A DNA stretch of 64,000 nt from Scalesia atractyloides (taxonomy: Eukaryota; Streptophyta; Magnoliopsida; Asterales; Asteraceae). The position numbers and the translations under genes were made by a program. Of the stretch, positions 33,901-45,700 are shown piece by piece; positions within the stretch are counted from its first letter, which is position 1; each line of letters begins with the position of its first letter. The notes beneath the pieces are model-generated. The model did not search any database and had not been told where the DNA came from. It saw nothing but the letters and a program-made list of their open reading frames with translations. The stretch lies in the NCBI GenBank assembly GCA_947069175.1, contig CAMTDV010000007.1, forward strand, positions 52,595,681 through 52,659,680. Direction: 5' to 3'.

Positions 33901-34082
33901 GTTAGAATTGGGAACACCTGTCTCCCCCTACCAACGATACCACCATTAGTAAATAATTAAAACAACTGGTTTAACCTGATAACGGTTACCGTATTGGCTT
34001 CAGGCACCCATGTCTCGCCAAAATACGCCCCAAAGAAATAGTTGTCGTCCCAGTTTGATGACATTTCACCACCTTTGAATGA
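33901..34082 (-). other. Upstream part of the transposase gene
   Basis: A possible further 5' exon with acidic and Asn/Trp-rich codons on minus (SSNWDDNYFFGAYFGETW near 34000-34060) suggests that the protein starts earlier than 33900. The splice into the next exon is not certain. Confidence 0.35.
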
Positions 34083-34500
34083 AATCAGATGAAGTAATAT
34101 AAGCCAAAGTTTATGACGGAGATAATTCCGACGATGAATCGAAAGTTTTCTACGATGAAGCCTAGTTTTATGCGACAACAAAAGCTCTGCATGGGTCTAT
34201 TTAACAAAGATATATACGCCCCGTCTAGTACTAGACGGGGCATATCACATAGTACTTTCCTGACATGCATGCAGAACGTTAAAGTACAAGACGGGTCATC
34301 TAGGCCTAGACGCCCCATCTTGTGCTGGTCGTCTTCAAGGTCCGTATAGGGATAGACGCCCCGTCTGATGTGACTGCTTTGACGTTAGACGAGGGGAGGA
34401 ATGTGGTCGGAGAAAAAAAATCCTAGACGCCCCGTCTATATCTAGACGACCCGTCTTAAGGGTGTCTAAATAGGCAAGTGATGTGTGAATATGTAGACCC
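34083..34500. repeat. MULE right arm and terminal inverted repeat
   Basis: ATCAGATGAAGTAATATAAG and the following text match 30168 onward in direct orientation. The outer 70 bp match 18354-18440 in reverse. It contains palindromic units CCGTCTAGTACTAGACGG (34221-34238) and GTCTAGATATAGAC-type half-sites. Confidence 0.7.
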
Positions 34501-34505
34501 TTTCA

Positions 34506-34531
34506 ATTATTATTATTATTATTATTATTAT
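34506..34531. repeat. ATT microsatellite
   Basis: About eight ATT units lie directly outside the MULE right end. The repeat makes it hard to read a target duplication. Confidence 0.85.
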
Positions 34532-34839
34532 GTTAATAATAAACAAGGTTAATACCTATTTCCTAAAGTACGATCTAAAATAAACCCGTTTAATATACGG
34601 GTTATTATGTGAAATCCAGATATTACAATTCATACGGATTTCTTTTACTTAAATGGCAAATAAATTGTTTTTACTTTGTTAAAGATAATATAACATAAAT
34701 TATTCTGTCAAATTGTTCGATTGTATTTAAATACCACAAACATTTTAAATTGTTTTATTAAAAGCAAAACCATCGTATATGATATAGTCATTTAATTTTA
34801 TATATACAAAGAGAAGTTATAATTGGTATAACTAATTTA

Positions 34840-35350
34840 CGATTTTATATCGTTTTAAAATTACGATTTTATTATCAGTGTAAAATTATGTTTTTGTTTC
34901 TAATTCAAATAAAATTATGTTTTTACTCTCAGCTAAAAATTACAATTTTGTCTTCGGTTCAAAATTACGATTTTATCCCATTTAAATTTACAGTTTTGCC
35001 AATAGTTTTGTTTCTTTCTCTAGCCAAATTACGATTTTGCCCTCAGTTTAAATTTATATTTTTGTCATCATTTTTGTTTGTTTTCCCAATAACATTACGA
35101 TTTTGCCTCCGGTGTAAAATTGCAGTCATGTTATCGTTATATTTTTTTTTGACAAAACCGTGATACTGTTTTGTTTTAATTGGTTCAATCAGTGTAATTT
35201 TGATTCGTGCTAGGCGGCTGCCTGGCACACGCTCATTTGTCCTAAAAAATTACAATTTTGCCCCAAGATTAAAATTATAGTTTTTCCATCGTTTTTGTTT
35301 TTTTAAGCAAAAATATGATAGTGTTTTATTTTTAATTGGTTGACTCAATG
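34840..35350. repeat. Degenerate tandem repeat, AAATTACGATTTTG type
   Basis: Units near AAATTACGATTTTGCCC recur at least ten times with irregular spacing (about 20-45 bp), some as AAAATTACAATTTTGTC. The open frames here follow from the repeat. No gene. Confidence 0.7.
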
Positions 35351-35428
35351 TAATTTTTTTAAGATCCTGTTATGAGTAGTATATACACGTAACCGAAACA
35401 CAAGTGTACGAGACCGCAACATCTTACG

Positions 35429-35458
35429 AGAGCGCAACGCGGGCTCTACAAAATCTAG
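35429..35458 (+). other. Possible Helitron 3' end
   Basis: A hairpin with stem AGAGC/GCTCT (35429-35433 with 35443-35447) lies seven bases before CTAG (35455-35458), followed by T. This is the classic Helitron terminal arrangement. The 5' TC end was not identified. Confidence 0.35.
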
Positions 35459-37432
35459 TTATATATATATATATTAACAACATAATATCAACACTTAAAA
35501 TCCAAAAAGAAAAACCACACTTAAAGCAAACCGATATTAATCCACCCACTTTAAATTAAAGTTTAATCTAGTAAATTTCATTTGTTGGTGTTCATATTTA
35601 TGTCACGTAGCAACACGTGTATTACATATACATAGCCTTGTGTCACATGCACACTATAGGAGCTTCATCCTGAAGAACGTACCGCCGTTGCGTAACCACC
35701 TTTGATGATATATCTCACATTTCCACTCCCTTAAACATTAGCTTTTCACTATATATGAATATGTGTGTATATATACACATACATATCCATGCATTGTTCC
35801 CATAGCTTGTAAATGATAGAGAGGTGAACAGGCTTATTGTGGAAGACCGACTATATAAGAGGATGGTTTTTAGGCGGACACAAGCGTGGAACCATGCGAA
35901 CCATGGTTACGATCATGGTTATGGTGCCACGCTGTGTGCGTCTAAAGGTACACCACTCTTACCCAAGTCGTTGTCGTCTTCTTTTTTGTCGTCAATGGTG
36001 GCCGGTTACGAGCCGTGCTTCCATCTCGCACCTGTTAAAAGATTGGGAACGTCTCTTGAAAAGTTGTATACTATATCTTACTTTATATTATGTAAATATA
36101 TATTAACATTATGTACGTATATTAATAACAAAAGTGTTATGTACATGTATTAACAAAAGTTATTTGAGAAGAATTCAAGTACTAATTATAGAAGTCTTAA
36201 ATCATTCGTCTAAACAGAACGTATTATATTCCCCTGGGTGAGATGAGTACATACATTACCTCTTATCTCGTAAGATGCTATTCGTGAGGTAACTAATTTT
36301 TACATGTTTTATCATATCACATATGGACCGGGTAGTGTCTGCCCATATCCGTTCATATATGATGTTAATTTCATGTATTTTTATCATTTAATTAGACAAA
36401 GGGAGTGTGTACTAATCGTTCTTTTTATCGAGAGTTACATGTCTTATGTCTAGGGTTTAATGCAAAACTATTATGAAGTCGGGGCTCACTAGGAGCAGTC
36501 TTACTGTTCTGCTACAAGTTTTGCTGATGGGATTTACATAATATATCTTAACTAAGCTTATGCTTACTTCAGAGTTTGGTTTTAACGTTCCTATGAAAAA
36601 TTATATCACCAAACTGTCACTTGAAAATCATTACTCTACCATAAGAGTTGAATACCTGAAAATCATTACTCTACCATAAGAGTTAGAATACTGTCTGACG
36701 ACATAATCACGATAAAATCATTTTTACGATTTCAATTAGTTAAGCAAAATCAGATTACGATTTACAATTAACTAAGCAAAATCTTTAAGTGTTTATAATT
36801 CTTTATAGCTTTCTACTTAAATTAGATGTGGTTGACATCGTCATCTATTCTCTTATTACAACTATAATATTCTATTAAAATAAGAATTATTTTGTGAAAG
36901 TGAAGAATTATTCAAGGATATGCAAATACCTAAACGATGAAGCTGTTGATATATCATATATGTGAGAAGGAGCTTCTAGTGTTCCAGCTTATGATTATTC
37001 AAATCAAAGTGCTTAGTTTAAAAAGGAATAAATAAAAAACTATTGAGTTTACTAATCACATCACATTTAATATTTTTTTGACATTGAAGTTCCAAAAAGA
37101 GATAATGAATAAAGATATGAGGTAGGTGTATGTCTTTTAAGACTCAAGTGACAAGCTGGCCAGATAATCATGATTCCGATAACTTGTAAATCTCGACAGG
37201 AAACCGATGACCGAGTTCGTAGAGCATCAACTTTGGTAACAATATCGACTATGAACCACGCGGATCAACCGTAATGACAAGAGATTCTTTTCAATTGTAA
37301 CTTTGTTGTAGTTCTTTTTGCTTGTATGATACTTGTTATGTTCTCACTTTCTTGCTGGGATGGTCACGTGGTTTGTTTTAGTAATGAAGTTCTTGCCGTG
37401 AAAAAAAAAAGGTTTCGGAGTGCTTTATTTTA
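35459..37432. other. Gene-poor stretch
   Basis: I found no gene I could support. A frame over 35824-36153 has no ATG near its start. A perfect 35 bp tandem pair lies at 36622-36691 (unit begins TGAAAATCATTACTC). A TATA-like CTATATATGAAT near 35750 is not linked to any gene I recognise. Confidence 0.4.
36622..36691. repeat. 35 bp tandem duplication
   Basis: Two near-identical 35 bp units beginning TGAAAATCATTACTC lie head to tail at 36622 and 36657. Confidence 0.8.
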
Positions 37433-38830
37433 TACTAGTAAATTACCCGCGTGTTGCGGCGGGAATTTGGTCGACATCGGTTTGGTTCATTACGGCATTG
37501 ATACGATAATCGGCACTCGATATAACAGCCGAAAGAGAAAACAAAAATAAAGTCGAAATATTCTTGAAGTTTAGGGGTTGTTTAATAACTTTATTAAAGT
37601 TTAGGGTATAAGAAGTAAACTGAGTAAACTACAAAGGGTGAAACTGAAAATCTCTAAATAATAAAAAAGGACCCGGTATAACAACCTAAAGATAAATTCA
37701 AAAAACAAAGTCGAAAAAAAAGTCTACTAAAGTTTAGAGACTGTTTGCTAACTTTATTAAAGTTTAGGATATAAAAAATAAACTGAGTAAACTACAGAAG
37801 GTAAAAGTGAAAAATCACTAAAAGGTGTGGATACTATTCATCAATCCACACATTTTAATATATATTTAATATATATAGTTTTTATTCTCGCGCTACGTGG
37901 CGGAAGTTTAATATTTTTTCCCTGTGGTACATGGTGTGACTTTAGTCGTTTTTAGTTCGGCTCGTTGGAAACCATAAAAGTGAAGATCGATAACGTTCCA
38001 ATAATACCATTTTAAAAAAAGGCTTTTCGACCTATGTTATGTGGTGGGAGCTTGATCATTTTTCCCCATGCTACTCGGCATGACTTTAGTAGTTATCGAC
38101 TCGACTCACCGAAAATCATAAAAGCGAATATCAATAACAGGTTTTCCCCTACGGTACGCAGCAGGAGTATACTCAACTTCCCCCATACTATGTGGTGGGA
38201 TTATGATCGTTTTTCCCCTGTGCTGCATGACTTGCTTTGGTCGTTATCGGCTTAACTTATCGGAAATCATAAAAGTGAATATCGATATCGGTTCCGATAA
38301 TACCAATTAAAAAAATTAGGTTTTCCCTCGCGCAACACGTGAGAGTTTGGCGTTTTTCCCCTGTGCTACACAATGTCATTTTGGTCATTATCGGCTCGAC
38401 TCTTCGAAAACCATAAAAGCGAAGATCGATAAAGCGAATATCAATACCGGGTTTTCCCCCACGTTACACGGCGTAAGTATGATCGATTTTCTCTCATGTT
38501 ACACAGCTTGACTTTGGTCGTTATCGTCTCGGCTCATTGGAAAAACCCTAAAAGCGAATTTAGATTTTGGTTCCGATGATACCAACTAAAAATAAGATAT
38601 AGGTTTTTCTCATCGCACTACGCGACGGATGTTTGATCGTTTTCCCCTGTGCTACGTGGCGTGACTTTGGTCGCTATGCTATGCTCATCGAAAACCATAA
38701 AGGTGATAATCGATAAAAACAAATAATAATACCTGTTTCGATGATAGCAAGGAAAAACAAAAAAAAACATTAAAAATAAAAAAAAACTTAAAAGACAAAA
38801 ATGACCACTATTCATAAAACCTTTCATTAA
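37433..38830. repeat. Diverged tandem repeats with CCCCTGTGCTAC motif
   Basis: A unit containing TTTTCCCCTGTGCTAC, GTGACTTTGGTCGTTATCGG and AAAACCATAAAAGCGAA recurs about seven or eight times, every 110-200 bp, with variants. The first part (TACCCGCGTGTTGCGGCGGG, about 37443) resembles a repeat-rich Helitron or satellite-like array. No coding sequence. Confidence 0.65.
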
Positions 38831-39487
38831 TTGTTATATAGTTAGATTTCTCCGCGCTTCCCAACAGGCTTTCAGTCAATCAATATTGATTTGGTTGATA
38901 ACAGTACCATAACGATACCGACACTCAGTATAGCAATTAATATGTGTTTATATCGATTGAAATCCATAAAAACAAATACCCGTAACGATACCGTTGTTGT
39001 TCGATCGATATCGATTCGGTTCGTTATGGTACCAGTATTACGATACCAAAATAATATTCTTTAATATGTTTAATGTTAAAACTAAATATAAAAAAAACTA
39101 TTATCATATTAAAATAAAATAATAAAAATACTAAAAAAGCTATATAATATTAAAAACTAAACCTATTATTCATACAACCTTTTCATTTATATATAAAACA
39201 AAATAACAAAAATACTAAAAAAGTTATATAATATTAAAAAACTAAACCTACTATTGATACAATCTTTTCAATTATATATATAATATAAATATAAATAAAT
39301 TATATATAATATAAATATAAAAATAATATACAATGTATACTAATTATCTTGTCAAACTCCAGAAATAGTGAAGCTAGAAATGTGTTTGGATTAGCATTAG
39401 GTCCAAATCTACGTGAGACTATATTGTGGAGGGCCGGAGTCCACAGCATTAGTAGGGCGGAGCAAACTTGTTAGCACATGTTATAGT
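38831..39487. repeat. AT-rich, with a ~93 bp tandem pair
   Basis: Between about 39115 and 39290 a block with ACTAAAAAAG, TATATAATATTAAAAA and ACTAAACCTA is repeated twice at about 93 bp. The rest is AT-rich low complexity. Confidence 0.6.
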
Positions 39488-39803
39488 CAGTGGCGGACTT
39501 AGGATTTTTTCTAATGGGGTTCATTTTTTCAGTGTTCAAAATTTTCATAACAAAACGTTAGAATTTTCGGGCCGGTTCTTGTTCGGGTCCAGTCAGAGCG
39601 AAGTTTGAATTATACAAGGATTGAACCCATGACCTCTTGTTGGTAAAAAAAGGGTTTACCATCACACCAGCTTTTCTTTATTTTTTATAGTGTCCACCTA
39701 ATTGTATTTATGAGGTCTTTATAAAAGTTAATATACCGGGTCTACTAAATTTTTAAAAAACATTGGGGTCTGGGGGGACCCGCTCTATGTGGGTCCGCCC
39801 CTG
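39488..39803. mobile_element. hAT-like element with a tRNA-like segment
   Basis: Left end CAGTGGCGGACTTAGG; right end reversed CAGGGGCGGACCCAC. This is the CAGNGGCGGA inverted repeat of plant hAT MITEs. On minus, GAGGTCATGGGTTCAATCC and GGTGTGATGG resemble tRNA T- and D-arms, so a SINE origin of part of it is possible. No eight-base duplication was seen. Confidence 0.5.
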
Positions 39804-41187
39804 CCTACGGCTCAACCCCGTTTTCGTAGTGTAAAAATATCCATCAACTTCGTCTCCGTAGTGTAAAAATACCCCTCAACTCTATGTTCGCTATACAAAG
39901 GATACCCCTAATATTAAAAAAAATTAAAATATCCTAAATTTTTTATCTAGTTCCGCCATTAACGTAGGTGATTGCCAAACATATAAGAGATACAGGAGTT
40001 GAATTACAAGGGATTTTGGATGGTCCAGTGACCAAATTTCCATTATTTGTTTTATATATTATTACTTTCACTCAGTCAGTTTTCTCTGAATTTAACCCTT
40101 TGTTATCATTTGTTGATTTTAGAAAGAGAAAAACAACTAATGAAGAAAAATCAACTTAAACGCAATTCTTAAGAGAAAAGTGTTAGAGGCGATACTTTTT
40201 TATGTTAATCACACAAATGGCTTCTATAGATGGAGCAAAGTAAGATGTTGGTACTAATTTTTAAAAGTTATAATTTTGGGATTTCTAGTTTAATTTTGTA
40301 GGGTTCTAATTACTTAACCGTAAAATAAGTTTGTAACTCATGTCTAATTGCTTTGGAGAAAACACTTTAAATATTCATTACTTTTGAAATTTAATTACTA
40401 ATTCTGTTTAGTATTAAAGAAGTTTAATTTTCATTAAATTTATTTTGCTTTACTACTTTATTTGATTTGATTCACCATAAATATATGTTGTTGCTAAAAA
40501 TTAAAGCTTGTTTACGAAACCAAAACAATGAATTATTTATTTAACTTTTTTTTGAAGAAGAAGATAAAATTGACCTATAAAAAATTTTCTTAAATAAAGT
40601 GATTAACAAAGTTTAGTTACAAGTTACTCCTTAAACTTTGTTAAAATTCAAGTTTTATAATTTTAGATTGGGGAATTTTGTAATTTTAGGTTGGGTTTTG
40701 AAATTTGAATATGAGAAGAGTTTGAGATGGAGCTTGCCGTAAATGATGTCTTCATTGTGTTTCAACCTTGAATACACAACCTTACCATATGTGCTTAGCA
40801 AATCAAATAAAATGAAAACAACCTTTCACACATTACCAAATCTTACTATTTATATAACAATCTAACTATTCACAATAGAGGTCAAACAAACTGATTTGAA
40901 ACCATGAAATCTACTGTATAGGAGTAAAAAGGTGTTGGAGACTCAAACTAGGCGTTAAACAACGTTCAAATGTCTATAAACAACAAAAGGGAAAAAATAG
41001 GCGACCCACTGTCGATAAATCGACCGTCAAATCTACTGTACTTTGATCAGTGAATTACCGATCAGTTCCTTTTGTTGTGCCCATAAATACAATCCTTCCC
41101 CCCAAGCTTTTTTGCTCACCTATTTTGCTCATATACTTCAAAATGCATATCTATATATCACATCTCTAATCCCTTGATACTTATGTT
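39804..41187. other. No gene seen
   Basis: AT-rich. A short local repeat (CGTAGTGTAAAAATA twice, about 39825-39871) is the only structure found. One minus-strand frame has no recognisable similarity. Confidence 0.4.
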
Positions 41188-43052
41188 GTAGAAAACTGGA
41201 GGGGATGAATAGATTTTCTTAAAATTTTTGTTAATTAAACACTATTACGAATAGATTAACCTTGTTTGAAACCCAACAATTATGATGCGCAACAAATGTA
41301 AAGAGTTTAAAGGTTAGAATAAACAATACCAATTTAGAGAGGTTCAAGTGGATGTTAACAAATCCACTATACGCCTTCTCCCCGATTCTCCAATCAAGAG
41401 TTCCTCCATCATGCATTTCTCTTAAACAGAAGAAATCGCCAGTACAAACTTTTCACTAGTCAAGGTATTGATCATGTTACAACATTTCACTAATCCAAGT
41501 AGTGATCACGTTCTTCGTTTCACTAATATTAAGTTAGCAATCACCTTCGGCGTCTCACTAATCTCAAGAGGTAGAGCCTCTATCCCAACCCACTAGCTAT
41601 AGTGGTTCCCATTTACAAACTTCTCACTTTAAAAAGGTAGTAATAACCTTCACAGTTACATTCACGAGAATATAAATAAAATAAGTAGACTGTTACGAGG
41701 AAAACGGTGAGTGTAAAAGGTTGGCGAAGGCTTGTATTTATATGCAAAACAATATGGACAAGAAAAAAACAAACTGACCAAGTCATGGTCGATCTCATGG
41801 GTCAATCAGATGTGTCTTTTTGTTATTTTTAAACTATTAAATATTGTGTAACATCTATACATTGCCTTCAACACTTGTACATTTGATTTTTAAGTTTTTA
41901 AAGCAACCATTTAACCTTTATAAAGAATAGCGATTTACTTTTGAAGGATGGTGATGGTTTAGGTGTGATATAGGTTATTTCTTTCCATTTATGATAAGAT
42001 CATTTCTTACACCATGATTGCCTACCATTTGTTGAAAGATCACAACTAGAATTCTTCCAAATTCGATTTCTAAAGTCCCCCTACTTACTTTTTAACTAAT
42101 TCTTTTGGAACGTGGACTTTTACTAAGTGTGTTTAGAGAAAATACTTTGGTTTTAAGAAAACTTATTTGATTATCTTGTTATTAAACCTTGTTTAATTAT
42201 TTAACTAATCCCCTATATATTCAATTGATGTTAACGATTTGATCCATGCATGTTGTAGTTGGTTTTCTATACTTAATTTTGTAGATTTGAATCTTCACAT
42301 TGTAATCTTTGATTTTTGCATTTAGTGGTCCTTGTACTTAGTGAGTCACTAAGTGTTAAGTGACACGTATATTGTATATGCACACCCTTAATCAACATTT
42401 GATAATACAAGTTATCAATTTCAAACATTATTAAAACAATGGATCATTAGGTTTTAAGCAATCCATAATTTTCCAAAAACCTTGTTTTCCAAATACATAC
42501 ATCAAATCAAATAGAGTTTAAAGATTAAAGAGCAAGAAAACGAGTTGTACTTCAACTATCAATCTTTCAATTTTTCAATTTTTTTCTATTGTAACGTCAT
42601 CACTACCATTGTAAAGTGATAAGTTTGTAAAGAGGAACCCCTATAGTTAGTGATTTGGGATAGAGGTCATCACTACCTCTTGAGATTAGTGAAACGTACT
42701 TGATATTAGTAAAAAAAAAAGAGGGCAATCACTACGTTTGTTTAGTGAGATGTTGAAAAGTGATCACTAATTTTCTTAGTGAAACATTTATGTACCGATG
42801 ATCCCTTCCATTCAAGAGAAACAATGTAGTGGAGAAACTCTCAATTGTAGAATCGGGGAAATGACATAGAGTGGTTTAGTTAACATACATTTGAACTTCT
42901 ATAAACCGACTTTCCATTTCTAACTTTTAAACTCTTTTAATTTCTTACTCATCATAATTATTGGGATTCAAACAAGGTTAATCCCTTCATTGTTAGTGTT
43001 TAATCATAAAAAAAATCCAAGAAACCCTATTCAACCCCCCTAGTTTTCTATA
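41188..43052. mobile_element. Large inverted-repeat (foldback-type) element
   Basis: The left arm (41188 to about 41660) matches the right arm (about 42580 to 43052) in reverse. Both begin T(G/A)TAGAAAACT from outside and share TTAAACACTA, TTAACCTTGTTTGAA, CAATAATTATGATG-type text, AAGAGTTTAAA and TCTCAAGAGGTAG. The arms of roughly 470 bp are diverged and flank a ~0.9 kb spacer without a gene. The ends recall MITE or foldback elements. The superfamily is not resolved because no target duplication is clear. Confidence 0.65.
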
Positions 43053-44018
43053 GTATTACCTAGAAGGACCATAGCATTATCTATATAACCATCTCACAAG
43101 ATAAGACATCGTAAGGAACACACCTTATTGTCACAAAGAATACATTAAATGATTATAACATAATGGTGGTCAAATCATCCCTCTATAAAGGAAAAATGAG
43201 CATTCAAAGCACCCACATTTCATACTTAATTATTTATACTCCTTTCTTTGTTGAACATTTCCCTCACACTTGCGCAAGAGTTGGTCTCAAGGCATAATCC
43301 ATGCAACAGGGACAACATTGTTGATTAGTGTTGTTTATTTGGAATCAAACCTTCAAGCACAAGAGTAGTACTCGATCAAGCATTATAACAAGTATACAAT
43401 ACATCTATCATGTACAAATCTCAGTTCGTATAGCTATATAAAAATGTGAAAATTTTAAGATGATAAGAAAAGATATGAATAGTAGGTGGAATATTCAACA
43501 TGTTAAAATAATTGGCTGATTTGAAGATATTTACATTGACACAAATAATATAGTAGGATACGTGACAAGGTTTCACACAATATTTTGCAGGCGTATTTGT
43601 ATAACCGTTTAAACCAATCAAAGCACCCATGCATATAGAAGATAACTAGATAAGTAAATGGCTCTACAACTTTAAGATTATAAAGTTCAGTCCATTTTTT
43701 TATAATTCGACCTGTGTTGGAAACTTCAAACCTAAAAGTAAACTGAATCAACCGTATTTATTATTAATATTGTTATTATTACTCTTCATTTGTGGAATAT
43801 GTAATTTTACTCTTTTATTATAACCATGAAGCATGTTTATCATTTTAAGAAACTCAAGCTAGTGATTTATAAAAGAGAACCTGAAAGGGAATATACGTGG
43901 CGTCTTTAAGCCTTGCGAAGTACAATTTGTTTAAGTGAGGGATAAGATAGGTTGAAATGGGTGGATGAAGCCGATGGCACCTTTGCAATCAAGTTGGTAA
44001 ACAAAAAGTTTAACTGTG
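43053..44018. other. No gene seen
   Basis: Non-coding AT-rich DNA between the inverted-repeat element and copia 3. The short frames do not match anything I know. Confidence 0.4.
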
Positions 44019-44325
44019 TGTTAGGAAATAGACACACACACAATACAATAACGAAAGCAAGACATGGGATTTACGTGATTCAGTCACGATGTGTAACCTA
44101 CGTCCACAGGGGCAACTAGGGTTTTCTTATTACTGAGTGATAAAGATTACATACAAGATATCTATATATAGACTAGCTAATTAGGGTTTAACCCTTTGAT
44201 AAACTTGTTAAACAAGATACTAAGCAAACTAGGTCTATAGGTTTGGGTCGGTCGGTCCCTCCTCCCTTTTTCTCATCTAATTATCAATTAGCTGTAAGTG
44301 GGTTGAAGACAACATAATGCCAACA
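44019..44325 (-). repeat. 3' LTR of copia 3 (left copy)
   Basis: 307 bp from TGTTAGGAAATAGACAC to CCAACA. It contains ATCTATATATAGACT, a TATA-bearing palindrome. It pairs with 50285-50611. Confidence 0.8.
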
Positions 44326-44764
44326 ATCTCCCACTTGGTGTCTTCGGACCACAAACTACACCATCTCTTTTGTACTTCTGTAAAAAAAATCCCATTTGAT
44401 TTTTAACCACCTTAGTTACCCTGTCTTTCCATCATTATTCCTAGAGACCAGCTGAAGTTTTGCAAAACTTCAACTTATCCAACACCATAACCTTGGTAAA
44501 CATATTTACTAGATTCTTAGCACCTGAGATCTTCTTCAAACAGATTGTTCCACCACCGATCAATCCTCTCACGAAGTGATACCTATCCCAATGTGCTTTG
44601 TCTTCCCATGATAAATGAGATTTTTGGCAAGCTTTACTAGCACTCTCATTGAGTAATCAGACCGTTGTTTACCCAATTCTTCAAGAAAGTCTTCAACCAA
44701 ACTAGCTCTTTGCTTGCTTCAGCAACATCTAAGTACTCGGCTTCTATTATTGATAGAGCCACAC

Positions 44765-45252
44765 TTTTTTGGAGTCTGGACATCCAACTCAGACTATCCC
44801 TCCCACTATAAAGACATACTTTGTAGCGCTTTTAAATGTCTCTTTACAACCATCTAAATCAACATATGTATAACTTCTTAGAATGGCATCTTTTCCTTTG
44901 AAACATAATCCTATCTTCTGTGTACCTTCGAGTATTTGAGTACCATTTAACATCTTTCCTAGTTCTCTACCCAGATCTAACATAAATCGATTAATAACCC
45001 CAACGTCATGAGCAATAATTGGTTGAGTACAAACCATGGCATACATGAGACTACCAACCACTAATGCACATGGAACTTTAGCCATCTCTGATCTTTCTTC
45101 TTCAGACTTAGGAGACTGATCTTTGGTAAGCTTTAAATGGCTTCCTAATGGTGTGTTTCTCGGCTTGGTATTTTCAACATTCATCTTGAATCTCTCTAAC
45201 ACTTTCCCTGTGTATTTCTCCTAGGATAATGTTAGAGAACCATCCTTTTTGT
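44765..45252 (-). pseudogene. Copia 3 RT end and RNase H
   Basis: The minus strand shows the EKYTGKVLERFKM block, TPLGSHLKL, VPCALVVGSLMYAMVCT, VINRF and LCFKGKDAILRSYTYVDLD, which is the copia RNase H Asp region. A TAG precedes EKYTG. The usual SWRSRLQ...STTEAEY continuation is worn. The RT core that should lie upstream has been replaced by a gypsy LTR fragment. Confidence 0.75.
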
Positions 45253-45254
45253 TT

Positions 45255-45700
45255 CAACTCAACAAGTTCATACATTTCTCAACACCTAGCTAACCTAAAT
45301 TCTTCATTTATCAAGGCAAATTATCATAAAAAATTATACAAGAGTTTGGGTTTCAGACCTAGGTTAAAACCCACTTCATAACATGTATGAACACTTGATT
45401 CTCTAATTTTTCTAATATTTCATCTCTAATTATAAGGCTTTATTATAAACATCATACTATCATCATAATCGATATTCAATAATTTGGGGGGGTGTTAAAA
45501 CCTAATTTAATTTAAGTCCTAATAGCCCGAGCCTTTTATAACTTAATCTTCTGTAAAGCATTTATTTACCTTAATTAGCATTAGATTTATTTATTTAAAT
45601 TCTCACGCTTATAAGTTGATCTTTACTACTAAACTGCGTTTTAACCCAATCATCCTTAGTCATTTGGTTTAATTACCAAATTTGTTTTTGGGATGTTACA
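45255..45700 (-). repeat. Gypsy LTR fragment inserted in copia 3
   Basis: On minus it opens TGTAACATCCC, a common plant gypsy LTR start. It runs about 445 bp without coding sequence and replaces the RT core. The other edge (about 45255) is approximate, and no target duplication was found. Confidence 0.45.

Larger units (their letters stand above)
18354..34500 (-). mobile_element. Mutator-like element (MULE) with OTU-fused transposase
   Basis: The left end (from GGCTCAATC at 18354) and the reverse of the right end (GGGTCTAC up to 34500) share ATTCACACA, then CTATTTAGACACCC, then AAGACGGGTCGTCTAG and CTAGACG. This is an inverted pair of at least 85 bp. Inside lie a MULE transposase gene on minus (30812-33900) and palindromic subterminal repeats. 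A 10.8 kb gypsy element (19118-29946) is nested in the left part; without it the MULE would be about 5.3 kb. Direct copies of the right arm also occur at 29976-30535, so two overlapping MULE copies or an arm duplication remain possible. No target duplication was confirmed. Confidence 0.6.

Noticed and set aside
35824..36153. 109-codon frame
   Set aside because: It begins at GTG, has no ATG near the start, overlaps another frame and resembles no family I know.
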